A stretch of 64,000 nt of DNA, taken from contig DASZGL010000033.1 in assembly GCA_035938875.1 (NCBI GenBank), positions 40,216 to 104,215 of the forward strand, read 5' to 3'. Under the pieces are notes generated by a model that worked only from the letters and a program-made list of their open reading frames with translations, was not told where the DNA came from and searched no databases. The stretch comes from DASZGL01 sp035938875 (GTDB lineage Bacteria > Chloroflexota > Dormibacteria > Aeolococcales > Aeolococcaceae). The position numbers and the translations under genes were made by a program. This document shows positions 17,906 to 24,252 of the stretch, one piece after another. Position 1 is the stretch's first letter; each line of letters starts with the position of its first letter.

Positions 17906-19186
17906 ATGCCCCCGATCGCCGCACCACGCGGGACCAGGGACCTGCTCCCGGCGGACGCCGCTGCATGGCAATGGCTGCACGACGTCCACGTCCGGGTGGC
18001 CGGCGCCCACGGCTACCGGCTCGTCGACACACCGATCTACGAGCACACCGAGCTGTTCGAGCGCGGCGTCGGCGCGGGAACCGACGTGGTGGAGAAAGAG
18101 ATGTTCACCTTCACCGACCGCGGCGGCCGCTCGTTGACGCTGCGGCCGGAGGGCACCGCCGGTGTGGTCAGAGCATGCCTGCAAGCCAGCCTGCTGCAGC
18201 GCGAGCGCCCCCTGCGGGTGCGCTATGCGGGTCCGATGTTCCGCTACGACAAACCGCAGCGGGGTCGCTACCACCAGTTCTTCCAGGTGGGCATCGAGTG
18301 CATCGGCGAGCAATCGCCACACCTCGACGCCGAGGTCGTCGAGGTCGGCTGGCGCTTCGTAACGGCCCTGGGACTGCATGGCGTCTCCCTGCAGGTCAAC
18401 TCGCTCGGTGACATCGACGACCGGCGACGCTATCGCGAGGCGTTGGTCGAGTACTACACGCCATTGCGCGAGCAGCTCTGCGACGACTGCCGGCGGCGAC
18501 TCGACAGCAACCCTCTGCGCCTGCTCGACTGCAAGCGAGACGCCGCACTCGCGACGGATGCACCGCGCATCGGCGAGTCGCTGAGCGCAGACAGCGCGCG
18601 CTTCTTCGAGGCGGTCTGCCATGACCTCGACGCTGCGGGCGTTCCCTATCGGATCAACGAGCGGCTGGTTCGCGGTCTCGACTATTACGCGCACACCGCG
18701 TTCGAGCTCTGGCACGAGTCGCTGCAGGGTGCCCAGAACGCACTCGGTGGGGGAGGGCGCTACGACGGTCTGGCCGAGGTGCTCGGCTTCGCCGCCACCC
18801 CCGGAGTCGGCTATGCGCTGGGCGTCGAGCGACTGCTGATGATCGCCGCCGACCTCGGCGTGGCCCCCGCTGAGGAACAGGCTACCGCCGTGGTGGTGAT
18901 CGCCGTCGGATCGGACCAGGCGCGGATCGCCGGCGACGCCGCCCGCACCCTCCGCGCCTCCGGCGTGGGCGCCATCCTCGACGTTTCCGTGCGTGGCCTC
19001 GCCGGCAAGCTGCGCAGCGCCGCCAGGCTCGGGGCGCGTTTTGCCGTTCTGATCGGCGAGGAGGAGGCCGGGGAGAACAGCGCCCAGCTGCGCGATCTGC
19101 GCAGCAGCACGCAGCAGCGTGTCGCCCTGGAAGCACTCGCCGCCGCCGTCGGCGAAGGACTGGCGGTCAGCGGAGCGGCGGACTGA
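17906..19186 (+). CDS. hisS: histidyl-tRNA synthetase
   Basis: Class II synthetase for tRNA-His. The 426-residue protein starts with PRGTRDLLP, followed by the motif 1/2 regions (YEHTELFERGVGAGTDVVEKE, LRPEGTAGVVRA, RYAGPMFRYDKPQRGRYHQF), the HisA signature LVRGLDYYAHTAFE, and GGGGRYDGL. The last about 95 residues form the anticodon-binding domain. ATG 17906 is preferred over an upstream in-frame GTG at 17879 because it gives the family N-terminus and follows a -10 box. The stop TGA shares its A with the aspS start. Confidence 0.95.
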   Translation: MPPIAAPRGTRDLLPADAAAWQWLHDVHVRVAGAHGYRLVDTPIYEHTELFERGVGAGTDVVEKEMFTFTDRGGRSLTLRPEGTAGVVRACLQASLLQRERPLRVRYAGPMFRYDKPQRGRYHQFFQVGIECIGEQSPHLDAEVVEVGWRFVTALGLHGVSLQVNSLGDIDDRRRYREALVEYYTPLREQLCDDCRRRLDSNPLRLLDCKRDAALATDAPRIGESLSADSARFFEAVCHDLDAAGVPYRINERLVRGLDYYAHTAFELWHESLQGAQNALGGGGRYDGLAEVLGFAATPGVGYALGVERLLMIAADLGVAPAEEQATAVVVIAVGSDQARIAGDAARTLRASGVGAILDVSVRGLAGKLRSAARLGARFAVLIGEEEAGENSAQLRDLRSSTQQRVALEALAAAVGEGLAVSGAAD

Positions 19187-20967
19187 TGGCTGCGGCTCGC
19201 ATGCCCTGCGGCGAGCCCCGCGCCGGCGATGCCGGCCGCACGGTCACCGTCTACGGTTGGGTTGACCGGCGCCGCGATCATGGCGGGCTCACCTTCATCG
19301 ACCTGCGCGATCGCAGCGGCATCCTCCAGGTGGTCTTCAACCCCGACACGGCCGGCGACGCCCATCACACAGTGCATGGGGTGCGCAACGAGTACGTGCT
19401 CCGAGTCGATGGCGAGCTCCGCCTCCGCGCCCAGGAGAACGTCAACCCCAAGCGCGACACCGGCGAGGTCGAGCTCGTCGCCGGCAGCTGCGCGGTGCTC
19501 GCCGCCGCACGGACCCCGCCCTTCCCGGTCAACGAGGACAGCGAGGTCGAGGAACGGCTTCGACTGCAGTATCGCTACCTCGATCTGCGCCGTCCCCGCC
19601 TGCAGCGCAACCTCAGGGCGCGGGCACGGTTCATCGGCGGCCTGCGCCAGGCCATGGACGGGATGGGGTTCAGCGAGGTGGAGACCCCGATGCTGATCAG
19701 GGCGACCCCCGAGGGTGCCCGTGACTACCTGGTTCCCAGTCGTATCCAGCCGGGGACCTTTTACGCACTGCCGCAGTCGCCGCAGATCTACAAGCAGCTC
19801 TGCATGGTCGCCGGCCTCGACCGCTACTACCAGATTGCCCGCTGCATGCGTGACGAGGATCTGCGAGCAGATCGCCAGCCGGAGTTCACGCAACTCGACG
19901 TTGAGATGTCCTTCGTCGACGAGGAGGACGTCTTCACGGTCATGGAGACGGCCATCTCCAGCGCCTGGGAGCACGCAGGATTCGCCGGCGCCATCGCCAC
20001 ACCCTTCCCGCGGATCACCTGGCACGAGGCCATGGAGCGCTACGGCGTCGACAAGCCCGACGTGCGTTTCGCTCTCGAGCTGCGCGATCTCACCGACGCC
20101 GTCCGTCAATCCGGCTTTCGCGTCTTCGCGGAGGCAGTCGCCGGTGGGGGAGTGGTCAAGGCGATCTGCGTCCGCGGTGGCGTCGACCTGACCCGTGGTG
20201 ACATCGAGGGTGAGCTCACCGACATCGCCCGCGGGATGCGCGCCCGCGGCCTCGCCTACCTGTGGCGCCAGGGCGACGGCTGGCAGAGCGGCATCGCCAA
20301 GTTCTTCGACGACGCCGAGCTGGAGCGAATCGGAGCCATCACCGGTGCCGAGCCGGGCGACGCCGTGCTCTTGGTCGCCGACCGACCGGCCATCGTGGCC
20401 GCGGCACTCGGTGCACTGCGCAACCACCTCGGCCGCCGCCGCCAGCTCTACGACCCAGACCGGCTGGCGATGATCTGGGTGACCGACTTCCCCATGTTCG
20501 AGCGCAACGAGGACACCGGTGCGCTGGAGCCACTGCACCACCCCTTCACCATGGTCCACGAGGCCGACATCGACCTCCTCGAGACCGAGCCTCTGCGGAT
20601 CCGCTCGCGTGCCTACGACATCGTCCTCAACGGCCGGGAGATCGGTAGCGGCAGCATCCGGATCACCCGCCCCGACGTGCAGCAGGCGGTCTTCGCGGCC
20701 ATCGGGCTCGACCGCGAGCAGGGCCGCCGCCGGTTTGGGTTCCTGCTCGAGGCCTTCGAGTACGGGGTGCCGCCCCATGGCGGTTTTGCGGCAGGCATCG
20801 ACCGCCTGGTGATGGAGGGCCTGCGCGAGGAGAACATCCGCGATGTCATCCCCTTCCCCAAGAACCAGCAGGCCCAGGAGGTGATGTCCGACGCGCCGGC
20901 GCCGGTGGACCCGGGCCAACTGGAAGAGCTCGGTCTCGCGTTGAGGCCGCCACCTCCGCGCGACTGA
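19186..20967 (+). CDS. aspS: aspartyl-tRNA synthetase, bacterial type
   Basis: Class II synthetase for tRNA-Asp. The 593-residue protein has an N-terminal OB fold (VTVYGWVDRRRDHGGLTFID, DLRDRSGILQVVF), the catalytic domain with RYLDLRRPRLQRNLRARARF, TPEGARDYLVPSR, QSPQIYKQLCMVAGLDRYYQ and ARCMRDEDLRADRQPEFTQL, an inserted GAD-type domain of the bacterial enzymes, and motif 3 PHGGFAAGIDRLVM. It overlaps hisS by one base; hisS-aspS is a common pair. Confidence 0.96.
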   Translation: MAAARMPCGEPRAGDAGRTVTVYGWVDRRRDHGGLTFIDLRDRSGILQVVFNPDTAGDAHHTVHGVRNEYVLRVDGELRLRAQENVNPKRDTGEVELVAGSCAVLAAARTPPFPVNEDSEVEERLRLQYRYLDLRRPRLQRNLRARARFIGGLRQAMDGMGFSEVETPMLIRATPEGARDYLVPSRIQPGTFYALPQSPQIYKQLCMVAGLDRYYQIARCMRDEDLRADRQPEFTQLDVEMSFVDEEDVFTVMETAISSAWEHAGFAGAIATPFPRITWHEAMERYGVDKPDVRFALELRDLTDAVRQSGFRVFAEAVAGGGVVKAICVRGGVDLTRGDIEGELTDIARGMRARGLAYLWRQGDGWQSGIAKFFDDAELERIGAITGAEPGDAVLLVADRPAIVAAALGALRNHLGRRRQLYDPDRLAMIWVTDFPMFERNEDTGALEPLHHPFTMVHEADIDLLETEPLRIRSRAYDIVLNGREIGSGSIRITRPDVQQAVFAAIGLDREQGRRRFGFLLEAFEYGVPPHGGFAAGIDRLVMEGLREENIRDVIPFPKNQQAQEVMSDAPAPVDPGQLEELGLALRPPPPRD

Positions 20968-20985
20968 TCCTCGTCGCTGCTGCGG

Positions 20986-20991
20986 TACCAT
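20986..20991 (+). promoter_or_regulatory. -10 element before candidate structured RNA
   Basis: TACCAT, 19 bases after the aspS stop. With CTGATC (20964-20969) as a weak -35 element and a 16-base spacer, transcription would begin near 20997-20998, which is exactly the 5' end of the long-range stem described in the next entry. Confidence 0.4.
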
Positions 20992-20996
20992 CGGGC

Positions 20997-21185
20997 GGTC
21001 CCTGGCCGGTCGCAGCCCTCCCACATGGCTGGACCAACACACTGTGAACCGGGGTCCTCATATCCGGTGCTCGACCTCGCGCCCGGGTGGCCGTCAGGCC
21101 ATCAGTCGGGAAGGGGGACGGCGACGTGCGGGACCCCACCTTGTTCTGGGGCTCAGCCCAGGCCGGCGCGGCCGCTCAGGGACAT
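20997..21185 (+). ncRNA. candidate ~190-nt structured RNA with 6S-like long-hairpin layout
   Basis: This aspS-downstream stretch has no convincing coding sequence but folds by eye into one long rod. GTCCCTG (20998-21004) pairs with CAGGGAC (21177-21183). GGGGTCC (21051-21057) pairs with GGACCCC (21131-21137). CCCG (21082-21085) pairs with CGGG (21107-21110). The tip is GGTGGCC-GTCA-GGCCATC (21086-21103). Between outer and middle stems lies a large internal loop whose two sides contain small local hairpins (CAGCC..GGCTG at 21013-21032; CCCCA..TGGGG at 21134-21152, which competes with the middle stem). Length, closing stem and central bubble recall 6S RNA, the inhibitor of the housekeeping RNA polymerase. 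It could instead be a 5' leader of the gene at 21223. Confidence 0.4.
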
Positions 21186-21222
21186 TCGCGTCCGCCCCTC
21201 CCCTGACGAGACTCCGCCCCTC

Positions 21223-21495
21223 ATGCGTCCCAGCCCTGGTCTCGTGCTCGCGGCTCTCCTCGTGGTCGTCGCCACGCAGGCCGTGCGATTCGCCATCCCC
21301 GGTCGCGGGCCATATCTGTGGACCCTTCTGCTGTCCGTCGCCGGCCTGATCGGCGGCGAGATCCTGGCCGCGGCGGGTCACCTGGCCAATCCGTCGGTCG
21401 GGGTCATCCACCCCCTGGCCGACGCGGTGGTGATGGCCGCTCTGCAACTTGGCGGGGCCGCGTTGATCACGGCAGGCCACAGCAGCGGCGAGTAG
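21223..21495 (+). CDS. small membrane protein, unknown function
   Basis: Not recognised. From the ATG at 21223 the product has 90 residues with two to three hydrophobic segments (LVLAALLVVVATQAVRFAIP; LWTLLLSVAGLIGGEILAAA; VVMAALQLGGAALITAG) and Gly-rich turns. The frame is open back to 21025, but the upstream part is Pro/Arg-rich, overlaps the candidate structured RNA and shows no protein-like character, so the later ATG is preferred. There is no clear Shine-Dalgarno sequence. It stands alone between the aspS operon and a TetR regulator. Confidence 0.5.
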   Translation: MRPSPGLVLAALLVVVATQAVRFAIPGRGPYLWTLLLSVAGLIGGEILAAAGHLANPSVGVIHPLADAVVMAALQLGGAALITAGHSSGE

Positions 21496-21547
21496 AGCAG
21501 TCTCGTTTGCGCCGCGATGCCCTCCTTCGGACCTTCCATTCATTATT

Positions 21548-21562
21548 TACTGACCGTCTGTA
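21548..21562 (+). promoter_or_regulatory. possible TetR-family operator
   Basis: TACTGACCGTCTGTA is a 15-base near-perfect palindrome: six of seven base pairs match around the central C. It sits in the only AT-rich patch of the region (about 21537-21580) and between TTCATT (21539-21544) and TTTAAT (21563-21568), which are 18 bases apart and could be a promoter. It lies 154 bases before the tetR gene. Palindromes of this size and ACnGAC-GTCnGT form are typical of TetR-family targets. Confidence 0.45.
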
Positions 21563-21680
21563 TTTAATGTGAAGGACACATACCTCACGTGGCGAGCTCG
21601 ACGCCTCACTTGAAGCTGCGGCCCGAAGCGAGAGGGCGGTGGCTATCAGGAAGCTCCTGTCCGGAGCGGACCAAAGTATC

Positions 21681-21708
21681 TAGACAATTCAGTAGCGATC
21701 TGTAAGAT
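21681..21708 (+). promoter_or_regulatory. tetR promoter, leaderless arrangement
   Basis: -35 TAGACA (21681-21686; five of six consensus bases), 16-base spacer, -10 TAAGAT (21703-21708), then seven bases to GTG 21716. The -10 box overlaps an in-frame ATG at 21707, which therefore cannot be the start if this promoter is used. Confidence 0.55.
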
Positions 21709-21715
21709 GGCGACC

Positions 21716-22384
21716 GTGAGTGAGCTCGTCGCCCCTCAGACGAACCCAGCGAACCACGTCGACGGCCGCAACCTTCGCGGCCAGAACACCCGAGAGCGCA
21801 TCATCCAGAGCGCCCGAGACCTGATCTCGACGGCCGGCTTTCACCGTTCCAGCCTCGAGGACGTCGCCCGGCGTGCCGGGGTCACGCGGGCCACCGTGTA
21901 CCAACACTTCGGGTCCAAGCGCGGGTTGCTCGAGGCTGTCCTGGCGTCGTCGGCGCCGCCCGCCCATGGCAGCACCCGGGAGCGGGAGTCGGTGGCCCTT
22001 GCCCATCCCGGCCCGGCACTGCGGTCGCTGATCGCCGCACAGGTCCGCACCTGGGCGGCGAACGCGCCGATGCTCCACCGGGTGCACACCCTCGCTGCGG
22101 TGGACCCAGGCGGCGGCGGATCCCCAGAGGCCGATACGCCACGCCGCGTCGAACTGGCGATCATCGTGATCGGCCTCGCCGAGCGAGGTCAGTTGCGGCC
22201 CGGCTGTACGCGGCGAGAGGCCTTCGAGGCGCTGTGGATGGTCACCGGCTTTGCCAGCTTCGAGCACCTCCATCTGCGCAGCCGGTTGGACCTGGGCGAG
22301 GTCGAGAACACCCTGCTGGCCCTGGCTGGCGGCATCGTCGACTGGGATGCGACCCTGGGGGAGGTTGGCGGGTCGCCCGTATAA
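21716..22384 (+). CDS. TetR/AcrR-family transcriptional regulator
   Basis: A 222-residue regulator with an N-terminal TetR-type helix-turn-helix (TRERIIQSARDLISTAGFHR, then SLEDVARRAGVTRATVYQHF and GSKRGLLEAVLA). The ligand-binding C-terminal domain is not assignable to a known effector. GTG 21716 is chosen from the promoter position; an ATG nine bases earlier lies inside the -10 box. TetR proteins commonly repress themselves or neighbours, and a palindrome at 21548 is a candidate operator. The downstream small membrane protein at 22438 has its own -10 box overlapping this stop codon. Confidence 0.85.
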   Translation: MSELVAPQTNPANHVDGRNLRGQNTRERIIQSARDLISTAGFHRSSLEDVARRAGVTRATVYQHFGSKRGLLEAVLASSAPPAHGSTRERESVALAHPGPALRSLIAAQVRTWAANAPMLHRVHTLAAVDPGGGGSPEADTPRRVELAIIVIGLAERGQLRPGCTRREAFEALWMVTGFASFEHLHLRSRLDLGEVENTLLALAGGIVDWDATLGEVGGSPV

Positions 22385-22385
22385 T
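22380..22385 (+). promoter_or_regulatory. consensus -10 element for the 22438 gene
   Basis: TATAAT overlaps the tetR stop codon TAA. It is the only perfect consensus -10 box noted before a gene in the window. The -35 region is weak. A 45-50-nt leader carrying a strong Shine-Dalgarno sequence would follow. Confidence 0.45.
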
Positions 22386-22437
22386 CCGCCGCACTCGCGG
22401 CGATCAGGGGCGGCCGGTGCGCCCCGGAGGGAAGCAC

Positions 22438-22710
22438 ATGGCATCGCGCACCTCAATCTCTCGCGCCGGCGTCGTCGCCGGGGTGGGTGCGGGAGCCGCC
22501 GCGGCGTGGCTGCTTGGCACCGCGGCCGGACGGAGCCGGCTCGCAGGTCTGTTGGGCCGCCACCGGTCCGCCGACGAGGAGCACCGGATCACCCACATCG
22601 AGCTTCCCGACCGGCCGTGGCTGCGTGACATCGGTATCTCCGTCGATGAGGGAATCGCCGCCGGCACCCGCATCAGCGGCGCGGAGGAGGCGACCGCCAC
22701 CCCCGCGTGA
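22438..22710 (+). CDS. small membrane-anchored protein, unknown function
   Basis: Not recognised. The 90-residue product has an N-terminal hydrophobic, Gly/Ala-rich segment (VVAGVGAGAAAAWLLGTAAG, about residues 12-31) suited to one membrane span, then a charged part with THIELPDRPWLRDIGISVDE. The start is well supported: GGAGG at 22426-22430 lies seven bases before the ATG. Its stop overlaps a GTG (22707) of the next frame. It sits between a TetR regulator and an anti-sigma/sigma pair, so a role in stress or envelope response is possible but unproven. Confidence 0.6.
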   Translation: MASRTSISRAGVVAGVGAGAAAAWLLGTAAGRSRLAGLLGRHRSADEEHRITHIELPDRPWLRDIGISVDEGIAAGTRISGAEEATATPA

Positions 22711-22726
22711 CCGGGGCCCGCTCGCG

Positions 22727-22754
22727 TTTCGACTCCCGGGCGCTCGGGTATGAG
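22727..22754 (+). promoter_or_regulatory. promoter of the RsbW-like/sigma factor pair, leaderless
   Basis: -35 TTTCGA (22727-22732), 16-base spacer, -10 TATGAG (22749-22754), then nine bases to ATG 22764. This supports ATG 22764 over the overlapping GTG at 22707 as the start of the RsbW-like gene. Confidence 0.45.
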
Positions 22755-22763
22755 CCCAGTGCG

Positions 22764-23270
22764 ATGACTGGTACGGCGTCCGAGCTGCGCATTCCCGCCG
22801 ATCCCGAGTACATCGTCGTCGCCAAGCGGGCGGCGGCCGGTTTCGGCGTCGTCGCTGGTTTCGGCGTCGAGGCTGTCGACGACCTGGTCATCGCCGTGAC
22901 CCAGGCTTGTGAGAACGCCATCGCCGCGACCATGCGGGCGGTCGGCCGGAATCGGGGCCAGGTGCGGCTCACGTTCCGGCTCGAGGATCAACGGCTCGAG
23001 GTGCAGGTCCGCAGCCTCTGCGGGCGAGGCGAGGATGCTGCCGAGTGTCCCCCTGAGGTCGGCCAGCCAGAGGTGGCCGGGGCGCCGGGCAAACCTGTGG
23101 CGACGTCTGGGCAGGCGCTCATCGACGAAGCGGCCAGGGTGCGAGAAGCCGCCGCCGCCGCCGACCTTGCGCTGCGAGTCATGGGCCTGTTCGTCGACGA
23201 TTGCCGCTACCGCGTCGACCAGCGCACCGGCAGCCTGCGTGTACGTCTGACCAAGTACCGGGTGTCGTGA
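22764..23270 (+). CDS. RsbW-like HATPase-fold protein, probable anti-sigma factor
   Basis: A 168-residue protein with the layout of anti-sigma-factor kinases of the RsbW/SpoIIAB type: start ELRIPADPEYIVVAKRAAAG, then DDLVIAVTQACENAIAATMR, which corresponds to the N-box helix, followed by RLTFRLEDQRLEVQVRSL. The usual nucleotide-binding Asp-x-Gly motif after this strand is absent (the sequence there is LCGRGEDAAEC) and no clear glycine lid is seen, so ATP binding may be lost. It overlaps the SigB-like sigma factor gene by four bases, as expected for a sigma factor and its inhibitor. The role is inferred from fold and neighbour. Confidence 0.65.
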   Translation: MTGTASELRIPADPEYIVVAKRAAAGFGVVAGFGVEAVDDLVIAVTQACENAIAATMRAVGRNRGQVRLTFRLEDQRLEVQVRSLCGRGEDAAECPPEVGQPEVAGAPGKPVATSGQALIDEAARVREAAAAADLALRVMGLFVDDCRYRVDQRTGSLRVRLTKYRVS

Positions 23271-24127
23271 CGCCCGGCCCGACTGGGGCCGCCAGCGCCG
23301 CGACGGGGGAGAAGGGCGGAACCAGCACCTCTGGCGAGCGCGCGCGTCCAAGGACCATGGCCAAGCCGGGTCCTGACCCGGTGCGCGACGAGGTCCGCCG
23401 CCTCCTGCGCGAATACCGCGAGACTCACGACCGCGCCGTCCGTGAGCGTCTGGTCGACCTCAACGCCGACCTTGTCCGCTTCATCGCCCGCCGCTTCGCC
23501 AACCGCGGCGAGCCGCTCGAGGACATCGAGCAGGTGGGCTTCCTCGGCCTCATCCACGCCATCGAGCGCTTCGATCCGTCGCTGGAGAACGAGTTCAGCA
23601 CCTTCGCGACGCCGACCATCATGGGAGAGATCCGGCGGCACTTTCGCGACCGCTCCTGGGCGGTACGGGTGCCTCGCCGCCTGCAGGAGAACTACCTCCG
23701 GGTGGTACGGGCGCAGGACCAGCTGCAATCGGAGCTCGGCCGCCAGCCCTCCATCTCCGAGATCGGCCAGCGCCTCGGCCTCGACCCCGACGACGTCCTC
23801 GCCGCGCTCGAGGTTTCGCCTGCGCAGCACACCCTTTCGCTGGACCAGCCCACCGCCGGCGAGGCCGGCGATTCCGTCGAGCTCGGCGACCGCCTCGGCC
23901 ACGAGGACGCCAACCTCGAGCGGGTCGAGATCAAGGCGATGCTCGAGCAGGCCATGGCCCACCTCACCCCGCGCGAGCGCCAGATCATGGTTCTTCGCTT
24001 CTTCGACCAGCTCCCCCAGACCGAGGTCGCCAAGCGGCTGGGAATCTCGCAGATGCACGTCTCCCGGCTGCAGCGAGCGGCACTGGAGCACATGCGCCGC
24101 GAATTCCCCGAGCCGCCGCCGGTGTAA
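23267..24127 (+). CDS. RNA polymerase sigma factor, SigB/SigF group
   Basis: Alternative sigma-70 family factor with regions 2, 3 and 4. Region 2: DLVRFIARRFANRGEPLEDI, EQVGFLGLIHAIERFDPS, STFATPTIMGEIRRHFRD. Region 3: VPRRLQENYLRVVRAQDQLQ with ELGRQPSISEIGQRLGL. Region 4: LTPRERQIMVLRFFDQLPQT and helix-turn-helix EVAKRLGISQMHVSRLQRAA. This is the stress/sporulation-type group that is usually held by an RsbW-like anti-sigma factor, here encoded just upstream. GTG 23267 (286 residues) overlaps that gene; ATG 23357 (256 residues) gives a more family-like N-terminus and remains possible. Confidence 0.92.
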   Translation: MTPGPTGAASAATGEKGGTSTSGERARPRTMAKPGPDPVRDEVRRLLREYRETHDRAVRERLVDLNADLVRFIARRFANRGEPLEDIEQVGFLGLIHAIERFDPSLENEFSTFATPTIMGEIRRHFRDRSWAVRVPRRLQENYLRVVRAQDQLQSELGRQPSISEIGQRLGLDPDDVLAALEVSPAQHTLSLDQPTAGEAGDSVELGDRLGHEDANLERVEIKAMLEQAMAHLTPRERQIMVLRFFDQLPQTEVAKRLGISQMHVSRLQRAALEHMRREFPEPPPV

Positions 24128-24131
24128 GCGC

Positions 24132-24149
24132 ACAGCCGGTCGCGGCTGT
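24132..24149 (+). terminator. hairpin after the sigma factor gene
   Basis: ACAGCCG (24132-24138), four-base loop, CGGCTGT (24143-24149), starting five bases after the sigma factor stop. No T-tract follows, so termination strength is uncertain, but the position between two transcription units is right. Confidence 0.4.
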
Positions 24150-24178
24150 TCTCAGGGTCGCAGCGACACCCGGCCGGG

Positions 24179-24184
24179 TAGACT
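24179..24184 (+). promoter_or_regulatory. -10 element, alaS promoter
   Basis: TAGACT, the same hexamer as before relA and hisS, lies 51 bases after the sigma factor gene. No start codon follows within 12 bases, so alaS would have a leader of roughly 25-60 nt depending on the start used. Confidence 0.45.
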
Positions 24185-24252
24185 TCGACGAACTCCCGGC
24201 GCCGCTGCGTGGCGTGTGCGCCAGTGCCGGGGCCCCATCAACGAGCAGGTTC

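Noticed and set aside
18811..21042. Minus-strand open frame of 743 codons across hisS and aspS
   Set aside because: It runs opposite to two fully conserved synthetase genes, and its composition (His/Asp/Leu/Gly-rich) is the usual shadow of high-GC coding sequence. Similar long minus-strand frames at 1780-3240, 3968-5842 and 24238-26502 were rejected for the same reason.
20997..21185. SRP RNA, RNase P RNA, tmRNA or cobalamin riboswitch
   Set aside because: The SRP loop (GGTCAGG..GGAAGG..AGCAGCC order), RNase P core and tmRNA ends are not found. A GGGAAGGGGGACGGC stretch looks vaguely riboswitch-like but lacks the rest of the B12 box.
21025..21222. N-terminal extension of the small membrane protein gene
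   Set aside because: This in-frame part is Pro/Arg-rich without protein-like pattern and overlaps the predicted folded RNA.
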